Translations under genes and position numbers: made by a program
Part shown: positions 21,561 to 35,800 of the stretch, one piece after another
How the letters are laid out: each line of letters starts with the position of its first letter
Position numbering within the stretch: position 1 is the first letter of the stretch
The notes under the pieces: model-generated
Database searches by the model: none
What the model was told of the DNA's origin: nothing
Seen by the model: the letters and a program-made list of their open reading frames with translations, nothing else
Assembly (NCBI RefSeq): GCF_031877795.1
Contig: NC_133971.1
Location: forward strand, 7,768,784 to 7,832,783
Length of the DNA stretch: 64,000 nucleotides
Reading direction: 5' to 3'
DNA from: Strix aluco
Taxonomy: Eukaryota > Chordata > Aves > Strigiformes > Strigidae

Positions 21561-24500
21561 TGAATGTGGAAATGGTGATAGTCCAAATCAGCACTAAAAT
21601 CACACAGGGAAGAAAAGATAGGCAGCTTTTCTCCTTAAGCCTATTTTCAGCTGGTTCCTTTGCTCCAGAGACTAGCTCCAGTTTCACTAGCTGGGATTAA
21701 AACGGAAGAGCCAGTATTTGGCTTGTTGACCAAAGGTTTAAAGATATGCAGATACACTCAGTTAATTAAAAGCTCCAGAAGTACTTTATATAATACAGAT
21801 ACAACAGACATAAACTAAGCTCCAGATCTGATGAAAAGCATAGTGAAAATAGTATTTTAAAACTCTCTTCATACAGATAAAATTTTCATATTGAGACACA
21901 CACTCACTTCATGGGAATATGACTGTCAGAGCTGAGCCCTGATTTTTAAAGTTAGTAGAGATTACTCTCATTTTCCCTATTCTGAATGCTATGTAATGAG
22001 AATTTCACAGACCCTGTGATTGGTGTGGTATCCTTAAGAAGAGTATTGTCCTACATCTCACAAATGGCCAAAGCATGAAACTGTCTCGACATTCTTGGGA
22101 GATAGCTTAAATTAGTACTTTAAATGTTCCAAAGACATTGGCATGTCATAACACAGATTTCATAATGTTCTCCAAATGTGAGTCAAGAGAGACAGCCTGA
22201 TGACTGAGCTCTTGCAAGTAAAGGGTTCAGCAGACACTAGGCTATGATTACTCTAAGTTTCAGAAAGCCCTTGGTAACTGGGAAAATTACTTTAGAATTA
22301 AAAAGACACAGTAGGATAAAATTTCCTTTTCTTCTTATTCAATGTGAACTGAGCATAAATGCAAATCACTTTTTGCTTATTCTGTCAAGATACTTTCACA
22401 TATTGGCATAAAAATAGGAAAAATGTGTAAAATATTAGAGCATTCTCATTTCTTGGGAAAAAGTAAGCCCCACAGATTGGAAGAAAGATACAGAGAGCGC
22501 AGCGGGTGCCATCTGGAATAAGTAAGTAACCCTGGGAAGAATTTGTGATGTTTACAAGGCTCGATACTGATACAGAGAATTCTATCCATCTGGCATAAAG
22601 CCTGCAAATAATTTGCCACAGGGGTGCATAATTCAATAGAAACAGGTTTGATAAACTAGAAGTAACATTCCCCATAGTCACCTTGAAAGAGACATTTAAT
22701 GTATTATGCAGCTGAGCAGCTTTCAGAAGTACAGCACCTTACTTTGTAGGTAGGCAGACCCATATACCATAAAAATAAATTTTATGGGAAATGGAATCCA
22801 CTGTTCTCTTAAGAGAAATCAAATGTTGCAGGGTACCCACATCATCTCTAGATCATGTGAAATTTCTGAGACAATGCCTTTTCATGAGAACATTGCATTT
22901 GTATTTGATACAGATGCAATATACTGAAAACCATTTTAATGAATCCATTCAGATGCAGCTGGGACTCTACAAACGCCTGGAGAAAATGTGTGTAACAGTA
23001 GAAGAAAAAGATCTTAGAAGGCTGTAGGCAGAGGAGCCCTGATGACAGTGATCTGAGCCAATGTTATCACCCCACACATGCAAGCAAAAAGATACCAAAC
23101 AATAGTGTTGCCTAACAAGAGTAAAGAAATTAAGCTTAACATCAGCCACTCTTTGCTTTGGGAATTTCTGCTCAAGTGGGAAGTGGATAGCAGGTATCTG
23201 TAACTGCTGACCCACTGTTGCTAATGCACATTCCTCCTGGTTCACATTTATGTTGTTCAGATTCTCAGCTGATAACCTTTGTAGGTGCTTGGGAGCTATG
23301 AAATATACATTTCTGAGGAGGAAAAAAAAAAAAAAAAAGAGGGAAAGAACAAAGGAGAAAAAATAGCCCAGAGAAACATAATAAAAATTTTAAAAACTCA
23401 AACCAATATCCAACTACAATTATATTCAACATCATACAGAAAATTTGTAATTTCATCTTTTGTAGTAGAATGTTTCCCAAGGTAGAAGTACATTAATTGC
23501 ACTTCATATTAATGCATATATTTTTTAAACGGAATACAAAAATAGCATTTATTGTACTTGTCACAAAGCCCCTACTGAATAAAGTAGTATAAAGTGAATA
23601 AACACCTGAATCCATATAAAAATGCACTTGGCCTTTTTTAGTGCAGAAATTAGTTGTGACTTATTTCATGATTAGGTTCCTTTTGACTGCACAGTAAGAA
23701 TGTAAAAGAAAAATAATTTTACCATTTAAAAAAATAAAGTTTGTGTTCACCCATGTGTGTTACTGTTATGTTTGTTTGTCTTCTTGGGTCAGTTGTATTG
23801 TTTTGAGTATTCACATAACCTTTTGGTTAAATACTAGTGGTAACGAGTGGAGCTGAAAGGTATATTTATTCCACTTCGACGTCCTATTTTCTTCTATGAA
23901 TAATAAAGTTATATTTATAATATTTGAGAATTTTGAGTAAGATTATTTCTTGTTTCAGTGGTGCTTTTTTTACCAAAGAAAGAGGCAACATGAAAATACT
24001 TATCTTGCTTATTTATACTGTTTCTATCTTTTGCTGTGGTATATAATGGCTTTGGGGAAATAATTCTAAATCTCTTAACATGTGTAGATACACAGATCAG
24101 GTATAGCTATTGCATAGTAGTGTTGTCAGATAATACAAAAGGCTTATTAGATAATGCCTTAGAGTCTTCTGCAGAAAGAGCAACAAAGATCTGGAATTAA
24201 GACATCCTATAGGCACATGAGCCTGCAGTATAGGTGAAGTAAGGATATGAAACCTACAGTGTACGACTGGGTGAGAAACATTTTCCCAAGTTTAAGATTG
24301 TAAAAAAAATTATCCATCATCAATTGTGCTCAGTGCAGAAATCTCTAAAAAGGTTATTCTCCAGAACTCTGGGGAAGAAATGGATTAGGGAAATTGTATT
24401 GTGCAACCATTTAAACAGCCTGGAAAATTCAGGCATTTTTGGTTTCGTTTTGCAAAAGTCAAAGGGCCTTAAACATTTGAAAATTCTTCCAAAAAGTCTG

Positions 24501-27500
24501 AGGTTAAACATATGTCAAATATTATCTTTTCCTCAAAATGTTTACTGCTAATTGAACTTTTTTTTTTTTTTTAATGAACCACACCGTTAGAAAAATCACT
24601 GCCAGTTCCAGCATAAAGAACTCAAGACACCGTGGTTCTCCCCCAAAATGAAAGTCACTGGTCTTACAGATGTTATAGCATTTCCTTGCACCTTAGTTTC
24701 AATGCAGTGGGAATAAATACATGAATTTATTTGTAAAGCACTTTGAGCTATGTCAGTGAGAATTCACTGGAAGAGTTTCAGGTGACAGGTTGTCCCATCC
24801 TGTAGAAGGAAAATACATCCCGTGTACTTCTCCATGGCATCTACAGTGTTCTCACTTCTGGTAACATTTAACTTGTATCCCAAAGCATCAGCTTTTTGAG
24901 GTTTTTGACAGAAAGCTTTCTATTATATATGTGTATTATATACATGTTCTTAATATGGATTGTGGTTATCTTTATTAACTGTTCACATATATATTTCTCT
25001 TGTAAATGTTACTTCCATTGGATTAAAGGAACATTCTAGGTTATTATAGTTGTTATCACTTACTGATGTAATTACTATGGATGATTAAGCTTGTTCAGCC
25101 TATAAAACTGAATTCTTTTCTTCTGGAGGGTATGTCTTTATGTTTCTGTGTTATTCATCTGCCATGCAAGTTGACAAGCTGTGCAATTGAAAGAAAGGAA
25201 AAGGAGACGTCTAGAGTATAGGACACTTTCTTGGCAGACACAGGATGAATTGAAATTGTTTTGATAAAGCATTTTGTTACGTGTTTCTCAGGTAGCATCA
25301 AAAGAAGGCAGCCAGCTTGGCTGCACAGCGTTTGGGGTCTGTGCAGGAGGGGAGAATAACTCCAAGTTATTCCTCTCAATCCCTCCGATAGCCATGTACC
25401 AATCTCTTTTTCAGAAAAGCTTTTAAAATGCTCTAAATGACATTAATGAATGGCTTGTGGAATTAGTAATGGGATACAGGGGTTTATGCCCTCAGGTCAC
25501 TCATTCTTATTCAGTAAAAGACAGTAATTAGAACAAATCCTGCTCTAAGTTATAAAACTTCCACTAGAGTAAATGATTGCTCATTTATCTCTGAATTGTT
25601 ATCTGGTACCTGTCAGTAAGCAGTGTAAATCAGTCACTGCAGCTTGTCTGTTTTCAGTATGTTTGGTAACACATTCAGCTATGGAAGGGGGAAATAAGAG
25701 GAAAGAGGTCAGCATGCCCCATACATCTGTTGAGTCACGCTCCCTCCCATTTACAGCCATTTTCCTCTGGTGTAAAGCTCAAGAAAAAGGGAGAAACTCC
25801 ACGCTGGGGCATCCTCCAAGTGAGAACAGGCTTAGGCTGGTGTAGGTAACATCTCATTGTCCCTATTCCAGCCCATCTATGGTACTAGTGACAGTACTTA
25901 AATGATCACAAGATAGCACTTCTAAAAGCAAAATGTGCTAAGCATTTTCCTGCTGATTTTTGCTCCTTTCTCTGTAGGTAGGAACGAAATGAATCCTACA
26001 TGATTAATCCTACCTACATGCTTGCAGGAGCTTTAGGCAACCATCACAGTTGGACTAATTTTATCATGTTGCAATTGCCTGTTCATCTATGGCTGCAAGA
26101 ATACTTTATAACTGTGATAAATGATTGACTCACATTTTGGTATGTCACATATATATACAGATAGTTATATGTAAAGACGGTGGGTTTATTATTCTATGCC
26201 ACTCTGTGATTTTTTTCATCAAAATTGCCTTCTTCCATAACAGTTAAAAGATATTAATTGCCTAAAATTAAAGCCATCAGATATGACTGAAATTGAGTTA
26301 TTACATAAAAATGGATATGAAATATAAATGAAATGTATATAATTTATATAAAAAGTATTGTTCTAATTTCATTTCACACCATTTTTATGCTGTTCTTTCT
26401 TGAATTATTGCTCTTGCTTGAATTCATCTGTGAGCTGTACATTGTCAGCCTTACTGGGATGTACTGTATAAATTATATAAGTCTATTAACATATATGCAT
26501 CAGAATAGCTGTTAAAATTAGAAGTACTAGCATAACTGAGGAACAGACCAAAAAAGAAGTTAGGTAAAGGAGTCTGGTAGGCAAGGATGAAACAAAATTA
26601 GGTAGTAACAGCATGCTGGTTTCATTCGGACTTCGTAGCAATAGTCACTGCTGTTGTTCTCTTTGTTATTTCCTTCCCAGATACAGCAAAACACTTAATA
26701 AAGCAAATATTCAGGAAAGATAATAAAATCTCAAAGTGCCCATTTATTCTGCTACCTCTAAAACATCCTTCTCTGAGCTAATCTTCATAATTAATCAAAC
26801 AAAAATACAGCTATGCACAGATTTCCTGCAGTGCTCATCTACCCAGAAAAACTGAGCAGAAATATGAATCTATTTGCATTAGAAACAAGAGTTTATTCCC
26901 CACACACATTTTTCATTATAATCAATTATACTGAAAGTTTTGACTAAACGCAGTTTGTGGTAAACACAATCATATACTCAAAATAAAAAAAATTTTAAAA
27001 AAATTAAGCCAGTGGAGATGTAATGTCATAATGCAGCAAAGCATGTCACATATGGGTAGAAGAGTTACAACTGCTTCCTGCCTCCCCCAAATTAATCAGT
27101 TGGTATACAGTAGCATTTAGGCACATGTCCACAAACCATGTGTACAAACTTGATTTTCCTCTATCTTGAGAGCTTTTTTTTAAAAAAGAAGACCATAAAA
27201 CTCAAAGGGCCTGGAAAACAAAATCCTCTTTTTGATACAGCCTATTTGTAGGGTTGCATAGAAAAGCCAGACTGTAGTCATACTTGGGGTGGAAGGCAGT
27301 GCTGTTTCTTCATCTGTGTCTGAGGAGGTTACGTAGCTGGCAAAGGCACTCACTGCAAGTGGAAGCTCTGCCACCCCTCTTTTACAAAAACAACATCTTC
27401 AGCGGCATCTCCTTCAGTTCTGCACGCTACAAACTTACACGAATTTCTGCAAGTGTGACCCTGCCGTGGCTGATGCTGCTTGGCCATAAATACTCTGTAT

Positions 27501-28267
27501 GCGAAGCCCCAAACAGATCTATTTACCGACCTTGCAGAAAGGGTTGGCTGATGCTGTGTCCGTTCTGAACGGTATTTGCCGAGCCCCCTCAATGAGGACT
27601 TGCTATTGCTGTGGCGCTCACAGGCTGAGTGCATGTTAACGATGTGATGCTGTCTGTGACTAACTGCTAGTCCTGACTTAAAGCATTCAGTTTTCAGTGC
27701 TCTCCTTGTCCTCCTCTCTTTGCTATCTTTCAAAAAAACATAAAATTCATTAGCAAAAATAGAGCCTATGGCTCTCACCTCAACCTCTCTGCTTCAAATT
27801 CCTGAAGGGGGGTGAAGCTTGTGTTGAAAAGACCCAGGTAGCTGTTAGCTCAGAAGACAGTTTTACCATTTAGGTAATGTTGTAAGAGACAGAAAAGATA
27901 CACATCATCAAATTCATGTCTTACAAGCATGAACACCCTCTAATCTTTTTGTCCTTAAGCAGTTCCAAAATTTTTTTCATATTGTCACCAAAAAAAAGAA
28001 AAAAATCACTTATATTCTCTAGCCTTTGAGGAAGGGTTTTTCAGAAAACCAGTCTTCCCTGATTACTGAAATCATAGTGCTTATAATAATAATTGCATAA
28101 ACACAGAGATACTAGTACATGATGTAGGAATATATTATTCATTCGTATGCGTATAAAAACCCACATGTACACACTAACTAGGATACCATTAACTCATAGA
28201 GCTTGTATGGGCTTAAAAAGATAATCCCCTCCCTTCCCTAGGCAGACTCAGCAAAGCCAGCATCATC
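21561..28267. other. Intergenic DNA, second part
   Basis: AT-rich sequence with A-runs near 23322-23338 and a T-run at 24560-24573. One patch at about 27290-27640 is clearly richer in CpG than its surroundings and carries a 142-codon minus-strand open frame (27350-27778, opening at GTG). No known product was recognised. No other feature can be supported. Confidence 0.5.
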
Positions 28268-28860
28268 CCTAACTGATGTTTATCTCTCCAGCTTCAGAGG
28301 TCTCCAAGACTTTGGATTTTTTCCCAGATGCTCCACAGCATCTATTCAAGTGTTTAGCTAACCTTACCTTTAGGAGTTTTCCCTTAATGTATAACCTGAA
28401 TCTTCTTTCCTGCAGTGTTAAGTCTCTGTCCCTCTATACCCCCATGGGACATGGAGAACAGGCTGGTCCTTGCTGCCTTTTACCTTTCAGAAGACTGTTG
28501 CAGTGTCTTCCTCTCTCCAGGTTAAACCACTTCACAGTCTTCCCTTGGCCCTCTTTCCAGATAACTCATCGTTGCCACGTCCCTTCCCTGGTCTCACTCC
28601 AGTAGGTCCATGTCTCTGTTGATATGCTGCCCACAGCTGGACAAGGCGTTCGCTCTGAGTCCTCACCGGCTCTGAGGAGAGCAGGAGGGTGACGTCACCT
28701 GTCTTGCAGGATACACTCCTGCTTCATCTAACGTCTGCCTTTTTCACAACAGCATGGTACTGTTGACTCATATTCAGTTTATGATTGATGACTAGCTCTG
28801 GATCTTTTTTCTGCAAACTGCCACCTAAACCAGATTATAGGATAAACTGTTGCTGTAACA
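28268..28860 (-). mobile_element. Ancient CR1/L3-like LINE, 3' half
   Basis: The minus strand aligns by eye with the old amniote CR1 3' region. It runs from a diverged AAAGATCCAGAG...AATATGAGTCAACAG block (about 28820-28760), through GGACAGAGACTTAACACTGCAG, to a TTAGCTAAACACTTGAATAG block (about 28360-28340). The end is a diverged form of the stretch before the CR1 tail. Indels and stops are frequent and no frame is open. It is more decayed than the copies at 6490 and 29727, so the insertion is old. The subfamily is uncertain and the ends are approximate. A palindromic TGACGTCA lies inside it at 28690-28697. Confidence 0.72.
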
Positions 28861-29726
28861 TTAGAAGAAAAAAAAAAAAAACTTCCAAACTGTTCAGTTT
28901 TAGGAACATGTCCCCAAAATTCAGACAACTATTTGGCCATTGCAAGGGAGGGAACAGGCACAGAGGAGAGTAGGACCAGTTTTCTCAGCAGCACAGATAC
29001 GTTTCTGGCAAAACGTGCTTGCAGAACTGGAGCCTGAGGTCACCTGGGTTTGCAGACCACTTAAGATGCAATAGTTCATTCAACATAACTTGATACTGCA
29101 CTGTTTTTTAAAAGACTGGTTTTGCCTTCATTTTAACCCATTTCCTTTCCCCTACCCCAGCTACACATTTTTAATAATTGCTTTATTCAGGTAATAGCAG
29201 TCCCATGGTTGTAGGGTAAGTTGGTCCACTTTGCTCATCTCCCTGAAAATTAAACAAGCAATAAAATTACTAGTAGTTCCTGCCTTGCAGTCACTCAGTT
29301 GCTAGCCCTGATGCAAAAAAGAGGTAGTCCAGGGCTTGGGGTGGGAGAATGACACCACCTTCTATCAGCAGGAGTCTTAGAGTATTTTAAGCCAACTATG
29401 AAACTGCGCCTTTTCTGAAGTGGGACCAGTAGGTTTCTGGAGGGGACACAATTGCATTTAATGAAATGAAACTCTTATCTGCATAAACCACCAATAAAAC
29501 CTCACTGCCAAATCTAAATTTTAAAAACATTGGAAGACTCAGCACTGTCTGGCTGCAGACCATGTACAGGGCTGAGTGACTTCTCCTGCAGTTCCAGAGC
29601 TGACCTTACTGTCTCTCTTCCTTCTTGTCTTAGTGGTGTTTAAACATGATTAGCTCCACCGCCTTAATCTTCAAACATAAGCTTTTGTTCAGAAACCTCA
29701 GCAAATTCAGCTCACAAGACACAGAC

Positions 29727-29852
29727 AGGTTGGACGGGGCTTTGAGCAACCGGGTCTAGTGGAAGGTGTCCCTGCCCATGGCAGGGGGGTTGGAACTGGA
29801 TGGTCTTTAAGGTCCCTTCCAACCTAAACCATTCTGTGATTCTATGATTCTA
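29727..29852 (+). mobile_element. Short CR1 LINE 3' end
   Basis: The last ~125 nt of an avian CR1, from CAGGTTGGACGGGG to two ATTCTRTG tail units. It is nearly the same as the end of the copy at 7156-7275 (about six mismatches over 118 aligned positions by eye) and in the same orientation. It is severely 5'-truncated and noncoding. Confidence 0.95.
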
Positions 29853-32800
29853 AGATATGATTAATAATAACTCTTTTCCAGAAGAAAGTTGGTGTAAGTT
29901 TCTATTAGTTTTAGTTCTTAATTCCCATGTAGGTCTGAGAGCATGAAGCAAGACAAATTACAGCTGGAATGAGAGTGTTTACATATGACCTTCCTTTGCC
30001 AGTAACTTTAAAGGTGACTTTGAACAGCAAGAATAATCTGTATATAGGTGGTTTAGATAATAACTATTGCTTAAGGAACTATATTTATTAACTGATTAAA
30101 TGCCTTCCTGGAACTACAGGGCAATGGCTAATCAACTAACGCTATATAAAAGTCTGCAGAATCTTTGGTAAATAACTGCAGAAGAAAACATTGCACATAT
30201 TAATGTTTGTTCCTTGCAGCCCTGCAGCAGTGCCAACACGCTCCTGACACTCCTGTCAGCTGGAAACCTGATGGCAAGAGGGGACAGGCAGAAGCAGCCA
30301 CCTTCTCCAACAGCTTCTCTTCGTCTTCCTCGTTCCTTGTGGGAAATTCCCTAAACACACCAGCAGGTTTTAAATAACTAATCTAGAAAACTAAACAGTC
30401 CCATGTGGCTGGACTCTCTCATATGACTGTAGAGTCATATGCCTCCAACTGACCATCTGACACTTCTGCCTATCAGATGTACATTAGAAATTGTGTTTTA
30501 TCCAGTCGGTGCAAAACTCTCTGCTTTCTGTTACTCTTGCCGTACTGGCTTAGCCATGTGAGGAGAAAGGAAAATCTGATTACTGATATTCTTTATTCAT
30601 GAAATAAGAAAAGACTTGTGCTACTGTGCTACTTGGTTTTATATCGGCAAATGCAGAGGAGAGGTCTGCAGAGTCTAGAGTTACTGTCAGCCAGAGTGTC
30701 CAGAAAGTGATGCAGCCAGAGAGCACAGTGTTGCTGGTTTATGCTTTATGCTCTTAGTCAAAACAGTCTGATCAGAAGATGTTTTGCATTGTGCAGCTGA
30801 CACTTATTTCCATGGCTGTTTCTCTGTTGAGGCCCACCCACAAAAAGGGACCACAGTCCTTCATGCTGTTGAAGTGAGCCTAATAGGTGCTCCATCAGGG
30901 CTTCGGTGGTCATAGTCCCCCTCTTAGGAGCTCTGCAGCTACGAGACCGCATAGAGATGATTTTGTGTAACCCATGCTATAACTCCTGTGCAGACACCTT
31001 GTCTGAAGAACAACAAAGTACCGTGGGTAGCATCACTAAAAACAATGACTGATTTCCTGCAAGACTGGCTCAGGACAAAAGCAAGCAGGGAACATTTGTG
31101 GGCTTGGTCTGCTGAGGACAATTTCACACCCTTTGAGACCCCAAGGAAATGAGCCAGAACTGAATCTCCCATTGCTTCAAGAGCTCAGGGTACACTTTGT
31201 CCCCAGGCCACAATCTGCAATTTTAGTTTGGGAAAATCTAAGGGAGGAAGTGTGGTTTGTACAACTTATCTGAACCTATTTCCCGACAATAACTATTGTT
31301 CACTCTTGCAACTTGACATAATATAGTTTATTCTGTGAAAAATAAATTTAATTTGCAACCAATAATGTAGTGAGATATACTGTGGTTTTACTAGCAAGAG
31401 TAGATGGATTTTTTCATTGTTTCTGAAAGAAATCAACATGAATCTATTTGCAGAATACATTAAAAACTCATCTTGAAACCCTTGAGATGGTATCGCATCA
31501 GTTCATTTCAGTTCTTAACAACTTTCACTGACTTAAAAGATGCTGTGGCTTTCATATGCTGAAAAAACGTTAATATCCCTTTATTTGTGAGTGAAAACTC
31601 CCCCCCATGATTTAGTAATATCAAGAAATCTTGATGTGCCCTGCTTACACTTTGCTAACTGAGGTGGCAAGATTTTGCTTGGAAACCACGAAAAACAGAG
31701 TAATTTTTTTCATTTGCGACCTTTACAATGAATCTCTTTATTGTGTCTTTTGTTGAAATAATCCATCTGCAGATCTTCTGAGCAAGTTAAACAAGTCGAT
31801 TTGTTAATTGGGGGAATGTGGTTTTGGTGTCTGACAATCTGAGAACTAAAGCTGTGCAGAAGGAAAAATCCAGAAAAGTGAAAACCCAAAAATGTCAGCA
31901 TATATACTTGCAGCAGAGCTTACACTGTATTGTGAAAGTTTATTTTCATCTTTCAATTGCTACAGAAATTTTCTTCCATAAGTGCTGTGGACTATTTAGA
32001 CTAAACTTAATCTCACCTACTTTTATCCATATGTAGCTTCCAGACCGCCCCTTCTTTATTCATTGTACTTTTCCTTTATTACTGATTTTATCTGTATTTT
32101 GAATCACAATTACAGTTCTGCAGAAAAAGCAATGTGCTTTTTTAAAATGTCACAATCCAGAACACTACCTTCAATCAATTTCTCTCTCTTCCACAAAAGC
32201 ATCCATTCACATGTAAAAAATACCCAGCAGTAGAGAATCCCCCAGGACTTTTAACAACTCCTGTTGCTTCTCATCCTCATTGTTTGGGAAGATGCAGGTG
32301 GTATCAGCCCAAATTGCTTAACTTCCAGTGACTGCTTTTACCTTTGTCTCTTATCCAAGCCCAGGCACGGATCAGTGATTTCTGGTCTGCAGCTGGCGTT
32401 TATAAGCACAATATAAGCAGTACAAGCCTTGAAGAAGACAGCACTGAACAGGGAAGTCAAAACTCCTGAACCTATCAGCAAAGACAATACCTGCTCCTCT
32501 AAATGCATGAGAAGAGGAGACAGAGGCATGAAGAAAAGAAATATTGCAAGCTTCCTTTTCAAGCCCTGCTTTGATAAACACAGTTTAGCATTAGTGCTGG
32601 GAAGAAGGGGACTGTTCTACCTAGCTCATCCCAGACAAATCCTTCCCATTGTACTCCTTAGTGGTTGTCCTGAGCCTTAAAGAAAGCTGATTGTCCTCTC
32701 ATGAATGCCGTTTCTTTCCTTGGAAGTTTTGTCACATAGGACTTCCTGAAACAGCTTGTTTAGAAATGGTGTTTTTCACCACAGGCTCAGGCTGGCTCAG

Positions 32801-35800
32801 CCTGCAGTCATTTCCTCTTCATGATAGCAGCTGTCTGTTTCCTGATTTACACGGCACTTACAACAATTCATGATTGAGAGGTGGGGAGAAGCAAGGTGTT
32901 ATTATTAGCTATTGCCTTGAAAAGCTGCTGCTTTATGTCCTGACCACTCCACAAATCCAAAGAAGAATCCATTCCCAAGATGCAAAAATGACGTATTTCT
33001 TTAAGGCATGAGAGCAGGGACAGCCTTTTTTTCATTCATACATATAACAGCATAAACAAGAGCAAGGCTCTCAAGATTACTAAGAGAAAAACACATCATA
33101 CCCCTAATTATGCAAATTAGAAACCTAACAAAGCATCCCTTATTCTTACCTGCAAATAACGTGACTTTTTTTCTCATATAAAGCAATGAGATAATGAGTT
33201 TAACTTCTCTCCAGCAGTAGAGAGCTGCTGCACAGCAAACATGGATGTCAGCAGGACCCTTTAAGTAGTACTCTGAATTCCTTGTTTCACCATCACGCCA
33301 TGATTTGAGGCTGCCCTGATCCACCTGCCAGAGCAACCAGGACTTTGCCTTGAGTCATTCTTAAGCACCAGCTCTCCAGATGTGACAGAAGCAAAGCACT
33401 CGCTATGCCACTTAGGTGGTCTTGGATATGAATGATGATGAAATCTGGACTTTCATTGCAAGTAAATAAGCCAGAACAGGCTTAGCAGGAGAGGAAACAA
33501 GCTGTGCTCAGGTGGACAACATACCAGGTGATACCAGGGATGATGTTTCAGCAGGAATGGTGAGATCAACCAGTCCCACATCGTCTTCTCAGTGGGACCA
33601 AACCAAGCCCGTGACTGTGTTACAATGGGAGAATTGGTTTCAAGTCTCACTCAGTCCACGTTTTCCTCCTACATTCCTTTGTCTATGTTCACACGTTTCT
33701 ACCGGCACAAAAATTACTCAGCACAAAATATTACTTGCTGCATAATACCAATTCTTGTCAAAAGCACTGCACCATGGGGAGAATCCTGACCCATCGGCAG
33801 AACCAGCCTGAAGGAAGAATCTGGGACTTGTCTGTGCCAGTCATGGCTAGCCACACCCCCAAGTGCTCCCCTCCTTTATAGTCCTTGGTGTTCACTTGAA
33901 AAAAGTTCAAAAAGAGACAGAAGAGCTAGAACTTAAAGACAGGGGATATGAAGTTTCTTCTAACATGTCACATGTTACATACCTTGCTCCCAAACTGCAA
34001 CTGGTTTTGGAGAAGAACAATCTTTTGGAGAAGATTGTTGGTCCTCTTGGCTGTTAGACTGGGCAGAGTACACTGTGTTGTTGCACTTGCTGGTAGAGGA
34101 AAAAAGTTACACTGGAGAAGATAACTTACATGCAGGAAAGAGCAAACCCCAAAGAAGAATGTTTGGACATTTTTTTCTCCCTCATCCTAGATGCAAAGGT
34201 GGCCTCTTTGGCCTAAACCCATGCTTTGGAATGGGAATCTTGTCACAGCTTTTTATCATTCAGTACATGAAAAGTGATGTGGAAAAATTAGACAAGAGAT
34301 AAAGATGCAAAGTATTCTTCAGTATAAGAGGTATATATATGCTTTTATGTAAGCTAGCTCTCAGCTGAAAATAATTACCTGATTAACCTCTATCCATGCA
34401 CACTGTCTTTAGAAGCTGCTTCTTTCCACTTCACAAGGCATGTCACAAGAAAGCATGTACTAAATATTCATTGCATTGCCACTGTGAATTAGACCTGCAC
34501 TGTCTCCCTTTTTGTAGATGGAGAAAGTGAAACCAAGATGAATGAGCAGTGAGGAGCAATCCTGAGAAAAGAGTCTTTTCTGATGGCAAACTCCATTTCT
34601 GGGCTCTAAACGGTCAGTAATGCTGTTTCTTACATGAATGTTTAAAATACTCATTCTGTGCACCTAGGAGAGGGTTTACCCTGACAAGTTTGCACAAATA
34701 TGAAACTGCTGCCAATGCTATCCAAACAATATCAACTCTTAAAGTAGATGACTGACAGACTGTTACCTACTATTTATGTGTGAGGTGAAGGCTTCTGCCA
34801 ACAGTTAACTGCTGCAGTACATAAACAATCCTCAGCTGAAAGTTAGATACATTAGTTTTGTATTTTCTGTGAAGGTCATAATAAAGTGCCCTCTTAAAAG
34901 CTTTCAGTTTGAACATAGCAACAGACTGCTTACCATTCAGAATAAAAAAAAATCCTTGAACTATGTTTTGTTTATAGTGCAATATGAGTTACTGGTGAAT
35001 GGGGGGGGAGCAGCTTTGGTGACAATCAAAATAGACAAGCCATCTCTGAGTGGGAATTATTGTTGGTCCTGTTCAGGAAGCAGTAGGGATCTTGGGCCTC
35101 CAAAGCCAAGGAGTGGATATTGTCCATGACACAGCTTAAAGCAGGCAGCAGTGCTCAAAAATGTTATACGCCAGTGTGCTACGCACTGAAGCTACTTAGC
35201 AGCTTAGAGAGGCAAGGACAAACTTAATGCGATAGAAAGTTTGCATATACGGAGGTCTGTTGAGAGTAAAAGGACCCTTCAGCCTTGCGCTCTTCCTGGA
35301 ATGGACTTGTGAAGCACAGATGACTAAATCATTGCCACCACTGTCTTCTGTGACATGTCACAACACTGAAACAAGACTTGCAGGTCTTGAGGACTGAGTA
35401 TGAATTTTACTGCATAAATCAATCCATCAGTGCAGTATAGTTCAACGCTTTTTCACGCAAATGATTACTTTTGGAAACACAAGTGAACCATGGTAGTGAA
35501 GGTACTAGAAGTTAATCTCAAAAAAACTTTTTTGTGAGCAGTCCTTTGCATGTGAATGGCTGTGATCCAATGTACCAATATTCTGGTACAGTCCTCTGAG
35601 GTGTGTTAGAGATAAACGGTCAAGGGTGAATAAAAGGAGAGTCGGCACATCAACGCTGCAGCAAGGTGCCTATGCAAAGAGTGATCAGCTGCTCAATGAA
35701 ACAAGCTGCAGGCACAACCCAGGAATGCTTGGGCAGTCTCATATCAGGCAGGAAATTCGCTGCTATCTCTTTGGTCTTGACTTGCCCAAACATGCGCAAC

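Noticed and set aside
30420..30441. Hairpin with 9-nt arms CATATGACT/AGTCATATG
   Set aside because: With loops up to about ten nt, two to three such 9-bp hairpins are expected by chance in 64 kb.
33961..34039. Two small hairpins and a repeated TTTTGGAGAAGA
   Set aside because: Short arms (7 and 9 nt) and one 12-nt direct repeat are within chance expectation; no conserved structure is evident.
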